From Bacteroidales bacterium (GTDB taxonomy: Bacteria; Bacteroidota; Bacteroidia; Bacteroidales; PUMT01): a stretch of DNA of 53,596 nucleotides. Positions within the stretch are counted from its first letter, which is position 1; every line of letters begins with the position of its first letter. The notes below the pieces were generated by a model, which saw only the letters and a list, made by a program, of their open reading frames with translations, was not told the origin of the DNA and did no database searches. Below, piece by piece: positions 1 through 8,203 of this stretch. Location: assembly GCA_007134675.1 (NCBI GenBank), contig SLKJ01000160.1, forward strand, positions 1 to 53,596. Reading direction: 5' to 3'. The position numbers and the translations under genes are program-made.

Positions 1-1821
1 AAAAAGGTGAACGAGATATTCAGGGATGAGATGTTAAAAGTAATCAGACCTGACGATATCATATGGATACATGATTATCATCTTATGCTTTTGCCGCAGT
101 TATTGAGAGAAAAGGTGTCAAACCCTGTCGGTTTTTTTCTTCATATTCCCTTTCCTGTGTATGAGATATTCAGACTACTCCCGGATGAGAGTCGCCGCGG
201 AATATTGAACGGGCTTCTTGGCGCTGATCTGATTGGATTTCATACTCATGATTACTCACAATATTTTCTCAGGTGTGTGATCCGTATACTGGGAATTGAG
301 CATCGTATGGGGCGAATAGACTTGCCAGGCAGGGTTGTGAAAGTTGATACTTTTCCAATGGGAGTGGATTATGATAAATTCAACAGGATGATAACCCGGA
401 ATCCATATACTGATCAGTCTCCCGGTGATAAGGTAAAAAAAGTCCTTTCGGTCGACCGGCTTGATTATTCAAAAGGTATTATTAACCGTCTGGAGGGTTT
501 TGAATTGTTTCTGCGTAAAAATCCACGCTGGCATGGTAAAGTCAGCATGAATATGATAGTCGTCCCTTCCCGCACCGGAGTAGACTCTTATCAGGAAATA
601 AAAAGCAGGATTGACGAGATGGTGGGACAGATTAACGGGGAATATGGTAATCTAAAATGGATACCGGTGATTTATCAGTACACCTCATTGCCCCATGAAA
701 CACTGGTATCGGTTTTCAGGATGAGCGATGTAGCCCTGCTTACTCCTTTGCGTGATGGGATGAACCTTATAGCCAAGGAATACATTGCTTCCCGAAATGA
801 CAAAAAGGGTGTCCTGATATTAAGTGAATTTACCGGCGCATCGAAAGAATTGAGCGAGAGTATTATAATAAATCCCAACAGCATTGATGAAATAGCTGAA
901 TCATTAAAGGGTGCACTTGAAATTCCGGAGCAGGAGCAGATACGGAGAAATGAAATTATGCAGCTTAGACTCAAAAGATATGATGTTACCAAATGGGCCT
1001 CTGATTTTGTGAACTCACTGATTGAAATCCGGGATGTCTCAGAACGTTCTTTCACGAAGAAATTTTTAAGTGATGATTCTGTAGGCAAACTTGTGAGCGA
1101 TTACAGAAATGCACTGGCAAAACTAATAGTTGCCAATTATGACGGGACACTTGTTCCGCTTGCTGATAATCCCGAATCTGCGCTACCCTCAGGCGATCTC
1201 ATTAAAACTCTAAGAAATATGATTGATAAACCCGGCTCGGAAATTGTTATAATCAGTAGCCGGAGCAAAGAGGATCTTGATAAATGGCTGGGTAATATTC
1301 CTGTACATCTTACTGCAGAAAATGGTTCATGGATCAGGGAAGCAGGGGCAGCAGAGTGGACCCAGCTTAAGCCCCTTTCGGGAGCCTGGAAAGAGGATTT
1401 ATTACCAATTCTGGAGATATATACAGACCGTCTGCCGGGATCACAAATAATTGAAAAAGAATATTCATTAAGATGGGATTACCATAAGTCGGATATCATG
1501 CAATCCTCTTTTACAGCTAAAGAGCTCATGGATCATCTTATCAGCATAACGGCAAATATTGATATTCAAATAATCCACGGAAGGAGGGTAATTGAAATCA
1601 GCAGTTCAGGAATCAACAAGGGTGATATTGCCAGACACTGGCTCGAAAGCAAAAAATATGATTTTATTCTGGCAATTGGTGCAGGCTGGAGTGATGAGCT
1701 TTTATTCCGGGCACTTCCGGAAAATGCATACTCCATTAAGGTGGGCCTTACACAGACCGATGCAAGGTATATTATGGAAAACCAGGAACAGGTAACCGAT
1801 TTAATGAAGAGTTTATGCTGA
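1..1821 (+). CDS. otsA: Trehalose-6-phosphate synthase fused to a degenerate trehalose-phosphatase domain (5' partial)
   Basis: The reading frame is open to the first base of the window, so the N-terminus lies outside. The GTG at 7 is internal. The first ~350 residues are a GT20 trehalose-6-phosphate synthase, which makes trehalose-6-phosphate from UDP-glucose and glucose-6-phosphate in the cytoplasm. Motifs seen are WIHDYHLMLLP, FFLHIPFP, GADLIGFHTHDY, VDRLDYSKGI and LRDGMNLIAKEY, all intact. The C-terminal ~230 residues resemble a HAD-type OtsB phosphatase, but its motif I reads NYDGT instead of DYDGT (Asn codon at 1135-1137). The metal-binding motif reads GAGWSDE instead of GDDxTDE (around 1678-1698). 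The lysine of motif III (GINKG) is kept. The synthase is probably active and the phosphatase half probably not, so the tail may be regulatory, as proposed for yeast Tsl1/Tps3. The synthase call is confident; loss of phosphatase activity is inference. Confidence 0.93.
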   Translation, partial: KKVNEIFRDEMLKVIRPDDIIWIHDYHLMLLPQLLREKVSNPVGFFLHIPFPVYEIFRLLPDESRRGILNGLLGADLIGFHTHDYSQYFLRCVIRILGIEHRMGRIDLPGRVVKVDTFPMGVDYDKFNRMITRNPYTDQSPGDKVKKVLSVDRLDYSKGIINRLEGFELFLRKNPRWHGKVSMNMIVVPSRTGVDSYQEIKSRIDEMVGQINGEYGNLKWIPVIYQYTSLPHETLVSVFRMSDVALLTPLRDGMNLIAKEYIASRNDKKGVLILSEFTGASKELSESIIINPNSIDEIAESLKGALEIPEQEQIRRNEIMQLRLKRYDVTKWASDFVNSLIEIRDVSERSFTKKFLSDDSVGKLVSDYRNALAKLIVANYDGTLVPLADNPESALPSGDLIKTLRNMIDKPGSEIVIISSRSKEDLDKWLGNIPVHLTAENGSWIREAGAAEWTQLKPLSGAWKEDLLPILEIYTDRLPGSQIIEKEYSLRWDYHKSDIMQSSFTAKELMDHLISITANIDIQIIHGRRVIEISSSGINKGDIARHWLESKKYDFILAIGAGWSDELLFRALPENAYSIKVGLTQTDARYIMENQEQVTDLMKSLC

Positions 1822-2037
1822 TTTGTGGAATATTTACACGCTAAGTCCGGTAACTGTCCTTTTTAATGTACATTTTTATGATCCTTCGAAGTAAATTATC
1901 ATGATAAAAAATATTAAAGTATTGATTTATTGCTTATTGAATAGCAGACAATATTTACGGTACAGCTATTGTTATCTATAGAGCTGGGCTGGTGACCGAT
2001 CCTGAATAATTGATGTTTAAATCTTAATTTATTTATT

Positions 2038-2898
2038 ATGAAAGAATTGCTGGTCAATGTTGTTTCGCCTGCAAGGGCCCAGTTGTTCATGACCTATGCT
2101 GCATATATAGCCAGGGACCTGAACCTGACCGTGAAATATCTTAATGTTGTTACTCCTCCAACATCTTCGCTGGGACTTCCGGGAAGTCTTGATGCTGCAG
2201 CTGCAGTTAATCAGAGGGATATTGATAAACAAATAACTAAGATCAAGCATCATTTTGAATTGCAAATAGATAAGTTGAATGCATCAGATCCGGATCTGCC
2301 TCTGCTCGAGTATGGTGTCGAAATTGGTTTTGCCCCTGAAATAATAGAGGAATACTGTAACAGCAAAAGGATTGACACAGTTATGCTGAGCGGTTCCAAA
2401 GAACACTCATGGTTATCTGATGATTCCTATAATATTAATGTTATCAGAAAAATTAAGTGCCCTGTCTGGGTAGTGCCCGAAGGAATTGCCTACAGGCCCT
2501 TTTCCGAAATTCTCTATGCCACCGATTATCACAAAGAGGATATTCCAAATCTAAAAATGCTTACAGGATTTGCCTCCAGATTTCCCGCAAACATTACAGC
2601 TGTCCATATATGTGAGAATGCTGATTTTGAAGAAAAGGTCAAAGGAGAGGGCTTTGCCAGCATGATTAAAAAAGAAACGGGCTATGATATGATCTCTCTC
2701 AAGGTTATCCCTGAAAAGAAGGGTGAGCCTCTTGTTGAAGAACTTCACGACTTTGCTCTTATGATTGATGCAGATCTAATAGTATTGTTGAGAGAGAACC
2801 GTGGGTTTATTGACAGGCTTCTGCATGGAAGCAGATCGGAAAAGATTGCCCTTCAGACTCAGCTTCCTGTTCTTATTTATAACGAAGAGAGAAAATAG
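2038..2898 (+). CDS. Tandem universal stress protein (two UspA domains)
   Basis: This 286-residue protein has the length and pattern of two fused UspA domains, a cytoplasmic nucleotide-binding family linked to stress survival. The first half begins MKELLVNVVSP and ends with the UspA strand CPVWVVPEG. The second begins ILYATDYHKED and ends LPVLIYNEE. The second half keeps a recognisable nucleotide-binding stretch (NRGFIDRLLHGSRSEK), close to the family G-x(9)-G-S pattern. The first half reads SGSKEHSWLSDDS and lacks the usual GxxG, so it may not bind ATP. The gene stands alone, 216 bp after the trehalose gene and convergent with the SDR downstream. The ATG start at 2038 has no strong Shine-Dalgarno sequence. 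Its precise role is not inferable from sequence. Confidence 0.88.
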   Translation: MKELLVNVVSPARAQLFMTYAAYIARDLNLTVKYLNVVTPPTSSLGLPGSLDAAAAVNQRDIDKQITKIKHHFELQIDKLNASDPDLPLLEYGVEIGFAPEIIEEYCNSKRIDTVMLSGSKEHSWLSDDSYNINVIRKIKCPVWVVPEGIAYRPFSEILYATDYHKEDIPNLKMLTGFASRFPANITAVHICENADFEEKVKGEGFASMIKKETGYDMISLKVIPEKKGEPLVEELHDFALMIDADLIVLLRENRGFIDRLLHGSRSEKIALQTQLPVLIYNEERK

Positions 2899-2970
2899 GC
2901 TTTCAATTTTATTCACAGGCCAGCCTCCTGAGATTATCTATTAGATTTGCAGCAATCTGCACTTAGTGCA

Positions 2971-3678
2971 TCACAATTCCCTGACATCAAGAAAAGCTCC
3001 GCTTTCTGCCTTCATAATTTTTTCCAGTGATGTTGCCAGGATTTGCGCGGCTTCGCCGGGTTTTGGCATTTGACCTGAGAATTTGGCCTCTTTGAGTTTT
3101 TTGACGGAGGAAAATCGTTGATCCTCAGGTAGCGAGAAGATATAGTCCTGCATTCCACTGTCAATAAGTCCGGGAGCAACAGATGAGAAATGTGTGCCTG
3201 GTTGTTCACGCGAATATAGCTTTATCATCATATTGAGAGCAGCTTTAGATATCGAATAAGCGTTCCAACCACGGTTACCATATACAGAAGCTCCTGAGGA
3301 TATTGCTGCAATCTGATCGACCGATTTAAGGTTTGAAAAAAGAAGATCAATTAGTATTTTGTTTGACCATACATTAATATCCATGACTCTTTTTATTTCT
3401 GCAAGGCTGCATTCTTTCATATCTTTTATCTCTGCCAAAACACCTGCATTTAGAATTGCCAGGTTCAGCCTTCCGGCTTTTTTGAGAAACCCGGGAATTG
3501 TGCTTTCCATTTCTTCGAAATCAGACAGGTCCTGCGAGATAAAATTGAAGCCGGTGTATTTTTCCAGGCTTTTGTTTCTGTTTCTGCTTATACCATAAAC
3601 AGTGTGCCCATTTTTAAGGTAAAATTTGGCTAGTGCATCTCCAAGCCCCTTGCTTGTTCCTGTAATTAATATCTTCAT
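2971..3678 (-). CDS. SDR-family NAD(P)-dependent oxidoreductase
   Basis: This is a 235-residue classical short-chain dehydrogenase/reductase. The Rossmann glycine motif TGTSKGLG is at residues 6-13, the LNAG motif is mid-protein, the catalytic serine region is AAISSGASVYG, and the catalytic YSISK (YxxxK) follows. All active-site elements are present, so the enzyme is probably functional and cytoplasmic. The substrate cannot be read from the sequence. It is transcribed away from the catabolic cassette that starts at 3813 and shares a 134-bp divergent intergenic region with it, so it could be co-regulated with that cassette. It is not closely similar to the second SDR in the window (7386-8156). 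Confidence 0.9.
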   Translation of the reverse strand: MKILITGTSKGLGDALAKFYLKNGHTVYGISRNRNKSLEKYTGFNFISQDLSDFEEMESTIPGFLKKAGRLNLAILNAGVLAEIKDMKECSLAEIKRVMDINVWSNKILIDLLFSNLKSVDQIAAISSGASVYGNRGWNAYSISKAALNMMIKLYSREQPGTHFSSVAPGLIDSGMQDYIFSLPEDQRFSSVKKLKEAKFSGQMPKPGEAAQILATSLEKIMKAESGAFLDVREL

Positions 3679-3749
3679 ATTGTAAATTTACCAAAAAACA
3701 TCTGTCTAATCTCTTAAATTTAATTATTTTTAATACCTGTTAATTTGCA

Positions 3750-3776
3750 CATACAACCATACAACCATAAAACCAT
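3750..3776. repeat. Three-copy octamer tandem repeat in a divergent promoter region
   Basis: Three head-to-tail copies of an 8-bp unit, CATACAAC, CATACAAC and CATAAAAC, are followed by a partial CAT. They lie between the divergent SDR (start 3678) and the isomerase gene (start 3813), 37 bp before the latter. This could be a regulator binding site or a slippage-generated repeat; the sequence cannot separate these. Confidence 0.5.
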
Positions 3777-3812
3777 TATGTATAATGAAAACTCTACCTC
3801 CAGAATCGTAAA

Positions 3813-4646
3813 ATGAATGTAAAACCTTTTACTGACCTTGCCAGATTGTGTGTTCACACAATTACCACCAGGCCCCTTGATATTGAGAATGCTGTTGAGA
3901 AATATGCCTCTCTTGGAGTAAGGGGGATCACTGTCTGGAGAGAGGTGTTCAAAACAGATAAACCCCGGCAGGTATATAAAATTATCAGAAGATCGGGACT
4001 TGAGACGGTATCTCTATGCAGAGGCGGTTTTTTTCCCTCCGTTGATAAAGATGAAAGAGAGCGTGCGATTGCCGACAACCTTTCGGCTCTGGAAGAGGCT
4101 TCGGAACTTGAGGCACCTCTGCTTGTCCTGGTTTGTGGTTCCGATCCCCTGCAGTCCCCAAAAACCTCCAGAAACCAGATCAGGGAAGGGATAGAGGCGA
4201 TCCTCCCCAGTGCCGGGAGACTTGGGGTTAAACTTGCCATAGAGCCCCTTCATCCTGTATATGCCGATATCCGGTCGGCAATAAATACCATGAAACAGGC
4301 AAATGATATGGCCGGGTATTTTAATTCGCCCTGGCTGGGTGTTGCCGTTGATGTGTATCATGTATGGTGGGATGAGGCTCTTCAGAGGGAAATAGTCCGG
4401 TGTGGAGATAATAATAACCTGTTTGCATTTCATATATGCGACTGGAAAGTGCCGACAGGAGATATTCTGTTTGACAGGGGACTGATGGGAGAGGGGTGCA
4501 TTGATTTGCGCCAGATAAGGTGTTGGATGGAGGAGGCCGGCTTTAAGGGTTTTTGCGAGGTCGAGATTTTTTCAGAAATATATTGGAAAACTGATCAGGA
4601 TGAGTTTCTGAATAAGATCATACGGACTTACCTGGATTTCGCATAA
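3813..4646 (+). CDS. Sugar phosphate isomerase/epimerase-like TIM-barrel protein
   Basis: This 277-residue protein belongs to the xylose-isomerase-like / AP-endonuclease-2 TIM-barrel superfamily, whose members isomerise or epimerise sugars and related polyols. Candidate metal ligands sit in the expected strand ends: the Glu of LAIEPLHP, the Asp and His of VDVYHVWW, the His of AFHICDW and the Glu of CEVEIFSE. It has no signal peptide, so it acts in the cytoplasm. It is the first gene of a forward cassette with a MocA-type oxidoreductase, a GH88-like hydrolase, an SDR and an SLC13 transporter. That context suggests catabolism of an imported sugar acid or modified sugar. The exact substrate is unknown; inosose or 3-keto-sugar chemistry is possible. 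Confidence 0.85.
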   Translation: MNVKPFTDLARLCVHTITTRPLDIENAVEKYASLGVRGITVWREVFKTDKPRQVYKIIRRSGLETVSLCRGGFFPSVDKDERERAIADNLSALEEASELEAPLLVLVCGSDPLQSPKTSRNQIREGIEAILPSAGRLGVKLAIEPLHPVYADIRSAINTMKQANDMAGYFNSPWLGVAVDVYHVWWDEALQREIVRCGDNNNLFAFHICDWKVPTGDILFDRGLMGEGCIDLRQIRCWMEEAGFKGFCEVEIFSEIYWKTDQDEFLNKIIRTYLDFA

Positions 4647-4726
4647 AAGCATGCTCAATGCAGGTATATATTTCAGAATAACTATAGATGTTTTTTAGCT
4701 GATACGATCTTTTTATTTATATAACT

Positions 4727-5887
4727 ATGAGAGAAGATACCAAAACCATATCTATCGGTATAATCATGAATGGTGTAACCGGTAGGATGGGTAAAAACCA
4801 GCATCTGTTTCGTTCTCTGCTGCCCATTATAAATCAGGGAGGGTTAAGGATCAATGATTATGAAATAATAATGCCACATATAATTCTTGTTGGCCGAAAT
4901 TCTGGAAGACTGAAGCAACTGAGCAAAGAGTCAGGAATCAGCGAATGGACCACTGATCTTGATTCCCTTCTTAAAAACAGTGATTATTCTGTTTATTTTG
5001 ATGCCCAGACCACCGAGCTGAGGTATAAGAACGTGAAAAAGGCTATAAATTCAGGCAAACATATTTATTGCGAAAAACCGGTAGCTCTGAATGCGTCAGA
5101 TTCATTAGAATTATACAGGCTTGCACAGGCGGCAGGAATAAAACACGGTGTGGTTCAGGACAAGCTCTGGTTACCGGGACTGGTAAAGTTACGCAGATTG
5201 ATTGATCAGGGTTTTTTCGGGAAAATCATTTCGGTTAAGGCGGATTTCGGCTACTGGGTCTTTGAGGGTGATACAGTACCTCCCCAACGTCCGTCCTGGA
5301 ACTACCGGAAAGAGGAGGGGGGCGGAATTATTCTTGACATGTTCTGTCATTGGCGTTATGTGCTGGATAACCTGTTCGGCCCGGTTAAATCGTTTACCTG
5401 TCTTGGAGCCACCCTGATTGGTAACAGATTCGAATCAGCAGGAAAACCTTACAGGGCAACAGCCGATGACGCTGCATATGCCATTTTTGAACTTGAGAAT
5501 GGTATCGTGGTGCAGATTAATTCCTCCTGGGCCACTCGTGTAAGACGTGACGACCTTTTTGTAATGCAGGTTGACGGGATAAAAGGTTCAGCAGTAGCAG
5601 GTTTGCGCGAGGTATGGATACAACCTTATTCAGCAACTCCCAGGCCCTTATGGAACCCCGATATTGATAATCCGTTGAAATTTCATGATGACTGGATCAA
5701 AATGCCCACAAATGAGATTTACGAAAATGCCTTTAGAATTCAATGGGAGCTGTTTCTGAGGCATGTTGTTAAGGATGATCTGTTTTCATGGGATCTTCTT
5801 GAGGGAGCCAAAGGAGTTCAGCTTGCAGAACTGGCTCTGGAAGCATGGCAAAACAGGGTATGGAAAGATGTACCTGATCTCGAATGA
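4727..5887 (+). CDS. Gfo/Idh/MocA-family oxidoreductase
   Basis: A 386-residue NAD(P)-dependent oxidoreductase of the Gfo/Idh/MocA family. The N-terminal Rossmann part begins IGIIMNGVTGRMG, a form recalling dihydrodipicolinate reductase rather than the more common GxGxxG. The family EKP motif is present (HIYCEKPVAL, around residue 118), and the second half has the alpha/beta dimerisation domain with GGGIILDMFCHW. There is no Tat or Sec signal, so it is cytoplasmic. Members oxidise or reduce sugar hydroxyls, often at C3. It follows the TIM-barrel isomerase by 80 bp and precedes the GH88-like hydrolase by 104 bp. The cofactor and sugar cannot be assigned. Confidence 0.88.
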   Translation: MREDTKTISIGIIMNGVTGRMGKNQHLFRSLLPIINQGGLRINDYEIIMPHIILVGRNSGRLKQLSKESGISEWTTDLDSLLKNSDYSVYFDAQTTELRYKNVKKAINSGKHIYCEKPVALNASDSLELYRLAQAAGIKHGVVQDKLWLPGLVKLRRLIDQGFFGKIISVKADFGYWVFEGDTVPPQRPSWNYRKEEGGGIILDMFCHWRYVLDNLFGPVKSFTCLGATLIGNRFESAGKPYRATADDAAYAIFELENGIVVQINSSWATRVRRDDLFVMQVDGIKGSAVAGLREVWIQPYSATPRPLWNPDIDNPLKFHDDWIKMPTNEIYENAFRIQWELFLRHVVKDDLFSWDLLEGAKGVQLAELALEAWQNRVWKDVPDLE

Positions 5888-5955
5888 ATTGATCAGGATT
5901 TGATATCCAATTGAACTGAATTTGATATCTAATTATAATTGATCTGATATTTGAT
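5887..5955. repeat. Three imperfect ~22-bp direct repeats in an intergenic gap
   Basis: Just after the oxidoreductase stop codon, copies at 5887-5908 and 5909-5930 are directly adjacent and agree at 18 of 22 positions. Both start AATTGA and contain TTTGATATC. A third, more diverged copy starts at 5937 (AATTGATCTGATATTTG). The repeat fills most of the gap before the GH88-like gene and could hold regulator sites or be a neutral duplication. Confidence 0.5.
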
Positions 5956-5991
5956 TATTATGGTTTTTATAAATCTTTTTAATCTTTCGAA

Positions 5992-7389
5992 ATGCAAATA
6001 AAGAATGATCTTAAGCCCGGCGACCTGAAAAAGGCACTTGAGCGTCTGTGGGAACTATCCGGTCATAAAATATTACTACTACGCAACGAATATGATAATA
6101 GCCAGGGATCTCCCGTATTCACGCAAGATGGGAAATATACTACCAGGGGATGGACTGAATGGACCCAGGGGTTTCAGTTTGGCGGAGAGATAATTCAGTT
6201 CGATGTAACAGGCGACCAGCAATTTCTGGAGATGGGGCGTGAAGCGACAATTAACCTTATGGCTCCGCATATAACCCACATCGGAGTGCATGACCACGGA
6301 TTTAATAATGTAAGTACCTATGGGGCCCTGAGACGGCTTTTTGTGGAAGAGAAGATTGACTCATGCAACTGGGAACTTTCATTATATGATCTGGCACTGA
6401 AATGTACCGGAGCAGTACAGGCTGCCAGATGGACTGAGACAGCATGCGAAGGGGGATTCGTCTATTCTTTCAATGGTCCTCATTCACTTTTTGTAGATAC
6501 CATAAGGTCGATGCGGGCACTCGCTGTAAGTCACCAGCTTGGCCATGCACTTTTTTCAGAACATGATGTAAGGATTTCCCTGCTAGAACGCATGCTTGTG
6601 CATATCGGGACAACAGCCAAGTATAGTGTCTACTATGGTGAAAACAGGGATTATTATGATGTCAGGGGAAGAACAGCACATGAAGCTGTATTCAATGTAA
6701 ATGACGGGAATTTTCGATGTCCGAATTCACAGCAGGGGTTTTCTCCTTTTTCGACGTGGACAAGGGGACTTGCCTGGGCAATATGCGGTTTTGCCGAGCA
6801 GCTTGAATTTCTGTCTATTACCCTTGACAGCGAGCTTGAAGCCTCCGGAGGAAGGGAGTATCTTGAATCAATGATGCTGAAGGCGGCAAGGGCAACGTCT
6901 GATTTTTACATTGAAAACAGCTCTCTCGACGGAATACCATACTGGGATACAGGTGCACCCGGACTTATACATCTTGGTGATTATAAAGGAGCGAAAGCAG
7001 ATCCTTACAATGATTTTGAACCGGTTGACAGTTCTGCTGCTGCCATAGCTGCCCAGGGATTGCTCAGGCTCGGAAGATACCTTTCAGGAAAGGGACAGGA
7101 GGATGAAGGGATGAGGTACTGGCAGGCCGGACTGACGGTCACCCGAACCCTGCTTGATGAACCCTACCTCAGCAAGGACAGGATGCATCAGGGACTGCTT
7201 CTGCATTCTGTTTACCACCGGCCTAACGGATGGGACCATATACCCGCGGGTTATAAGATCCCCTGCAATGAATCAAGCATGTGGGGCGATTATCATATGC
7301 GTGAACTTTCACTCTATTTATGGCGCATTATAAATGATGAACCATACTATACTTTTTTTAGGGGACTGGAGGAAAAATCAAAACTATGA
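5992..7389 (+). CDS. GH88-like unsaturated glucuronyl hydrolase family protein (cytoplasmic)
   Basis: This 465-residue protein has the (alpha/alpha)6-barrel pattern of GH88 unsaturated glucuronyl hydrolases, which remove 4,5-unsaturated uronic acids from lyase-made oligosaccharides by hydrating the vinyl ether. Family-like elements are HDHGF (Asp ~101), FVDTIRSM (Asp ~169, in the position of the second conserved Asp), STWTRGLAWAICG and EPVDSSAAAIAAQG. There is no signal peptide, so the substrate would be handled in the cytoplasm. The stop overlaps the start of the next SDR by 4 bp, implying translational coupling. The family assignment is from motif memory and the protein is somewhat diverged, so another activity in the same fold is possible. 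Confidence 0.78.
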   Translation: MQIKNDLKPGDLKKALERLWELSGHKILLLRNEYDNSQGSPVFTQDGKYTTRGWTEWTQGFQFGGEIIQFDVTGDQQFLEMGREATINLMAPHITHIGVHDHGFNNVSTYGALRRLFVEEKIDSCNWELSLYDLALKCTGAVQAARWTETACEGGFVYSFNGPHSLFVDTIRSMRALAVSHQLGHALFSEHDVRISLLERMLVHIGTTAKYSVYYGENRDYYDVRGRTAHEAVFNVNDGNFRCPNSQQGFSPFSTWTRGLAWAICGFAEQLEFLSITLDSELEASGGREYLESMMLKAARATSDFYIENSSLDGIPYWDTGAPGLIHLGDYKGAKADPYNDFEPVDSSAAAIAAQGLLRLGRYLSGKGQEDEGMRYWQAGLTVTRTLLDEPYLSKDRMHQGLLLHSVYHRPNGWDHIPAGYKIPCNESSMWGDYHMRELSLYLWRIINDEPYYTFFRGLEEKSKL

Positions 7390-8156
7390 GAAAAGTTGCA
7401 CTTGTAACCGGCGGATCAAGAGGCATAGGTCTTGCTGTTGCCCTTAAGCTTGCCGGAAATAATTTCGATATTGCCATCAACGGGGTAAGGCCCGAATCTG
7501 ATGTTGCTGGGGTTATCTCACAGTTAAATTCTGAAGGTGCCGAGGTGTTATACAGTCGGGGAGATATAGGCATAACTGAAGAGAGGGAAAAAGTGTTTCA
7601 GCAGGTTAAAAGCTATTTTGGAAGACTTAACCTTCTTGTAAACAATGCCGGTGTTGCCCCTCTTAAACGCCTTGACCCTGTAGAACTTACAGAGGAGAGC
7701 TACGACAGGGTAATGCGGATAAACCTTAAAGGACCTTTCTTTCTTACTCAGCAGGTTGCAAAATATATGATTGAACAGAAAGAGGCTGATAGTTCATTTG
7801 AAGGCTCTGTTATAAATATCGGATCGATTTCTGCAACAGTCGTCTCTCCCAGCAGGGCTGAATACTGTATTTCCAAGGCCGGATTTGCAATGCACAGCAA
7901 AGTCTGGGCAGTATGGCTCGGCCGGTATGATATCCCGGTTTATGAAGTCAGGCCTGGCGTTATCCGGACCGACATGACTGCTGCGGTTACTGCAAAATAT
8001 GACAAGCTTATAGGGGAGGGGCTTAGTATCCAGCCCCGCTGGGGGGTTCCCGATGACATTGCAATGTCTGTACTTTCGCTGGCGGTTGGCCATTTCCCGT
8101 TTTCATCAGGCGAGGTTTTCATGGTTGACGGCGGATTGACCGTTGCCCGGCTCTGA
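7386..8156 (+). CDS. SDR-family oxidoreductase (FabG-like)
   Basis: A 256-residue classical SDR with TGGSRGIG near the N-terminus, the NNAG motif (LLVNNAGVAP), the catalytic serine in IGSISATVVS, YCISK (YxxxK), and the C-terminal SGEVFMVDGG typical of FabG-like enzymes. Such proteins are often auto-annotated as 3-ketoacyl-ACP reductase. The gene starts inside the last codons of the GH88-like gene (4-bp overlap), which argues for a carbohydrate role, for example reduction of a keto-uronate as in KduD-type enzymes. No fatty acid gene is nearby. The active site is complete, so it should be functional. Confidence 0.88.
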   Translation: MRKVALVTGGSRGIGLAVALKLAGNNFDIAINGVRPESDVAGVISQLNSEGAEVLYSRGDIGITEEREKVFQQVKSYFGRLNLLVNNAGVAPLKRLDPVELTEESYDRVMRINLKGPFFLTQQVAKYMIEQKEADSSFEGSVINIGSISATVVSPSRAEYCISKAGFAMHSKVWAVWLGRYDIPVYEVRPGVIRTDMTAAVTAKYDKLIGEGLSIQPRWGVPDDIAMSVLSLAVGHFPFSSGEVFMVDGGLTVARL

Positions 8157-8203
8157 AATTCACGTCAGCAGATAAAGTACTGTTTATAATTAATTTTCAG
8201 TTA

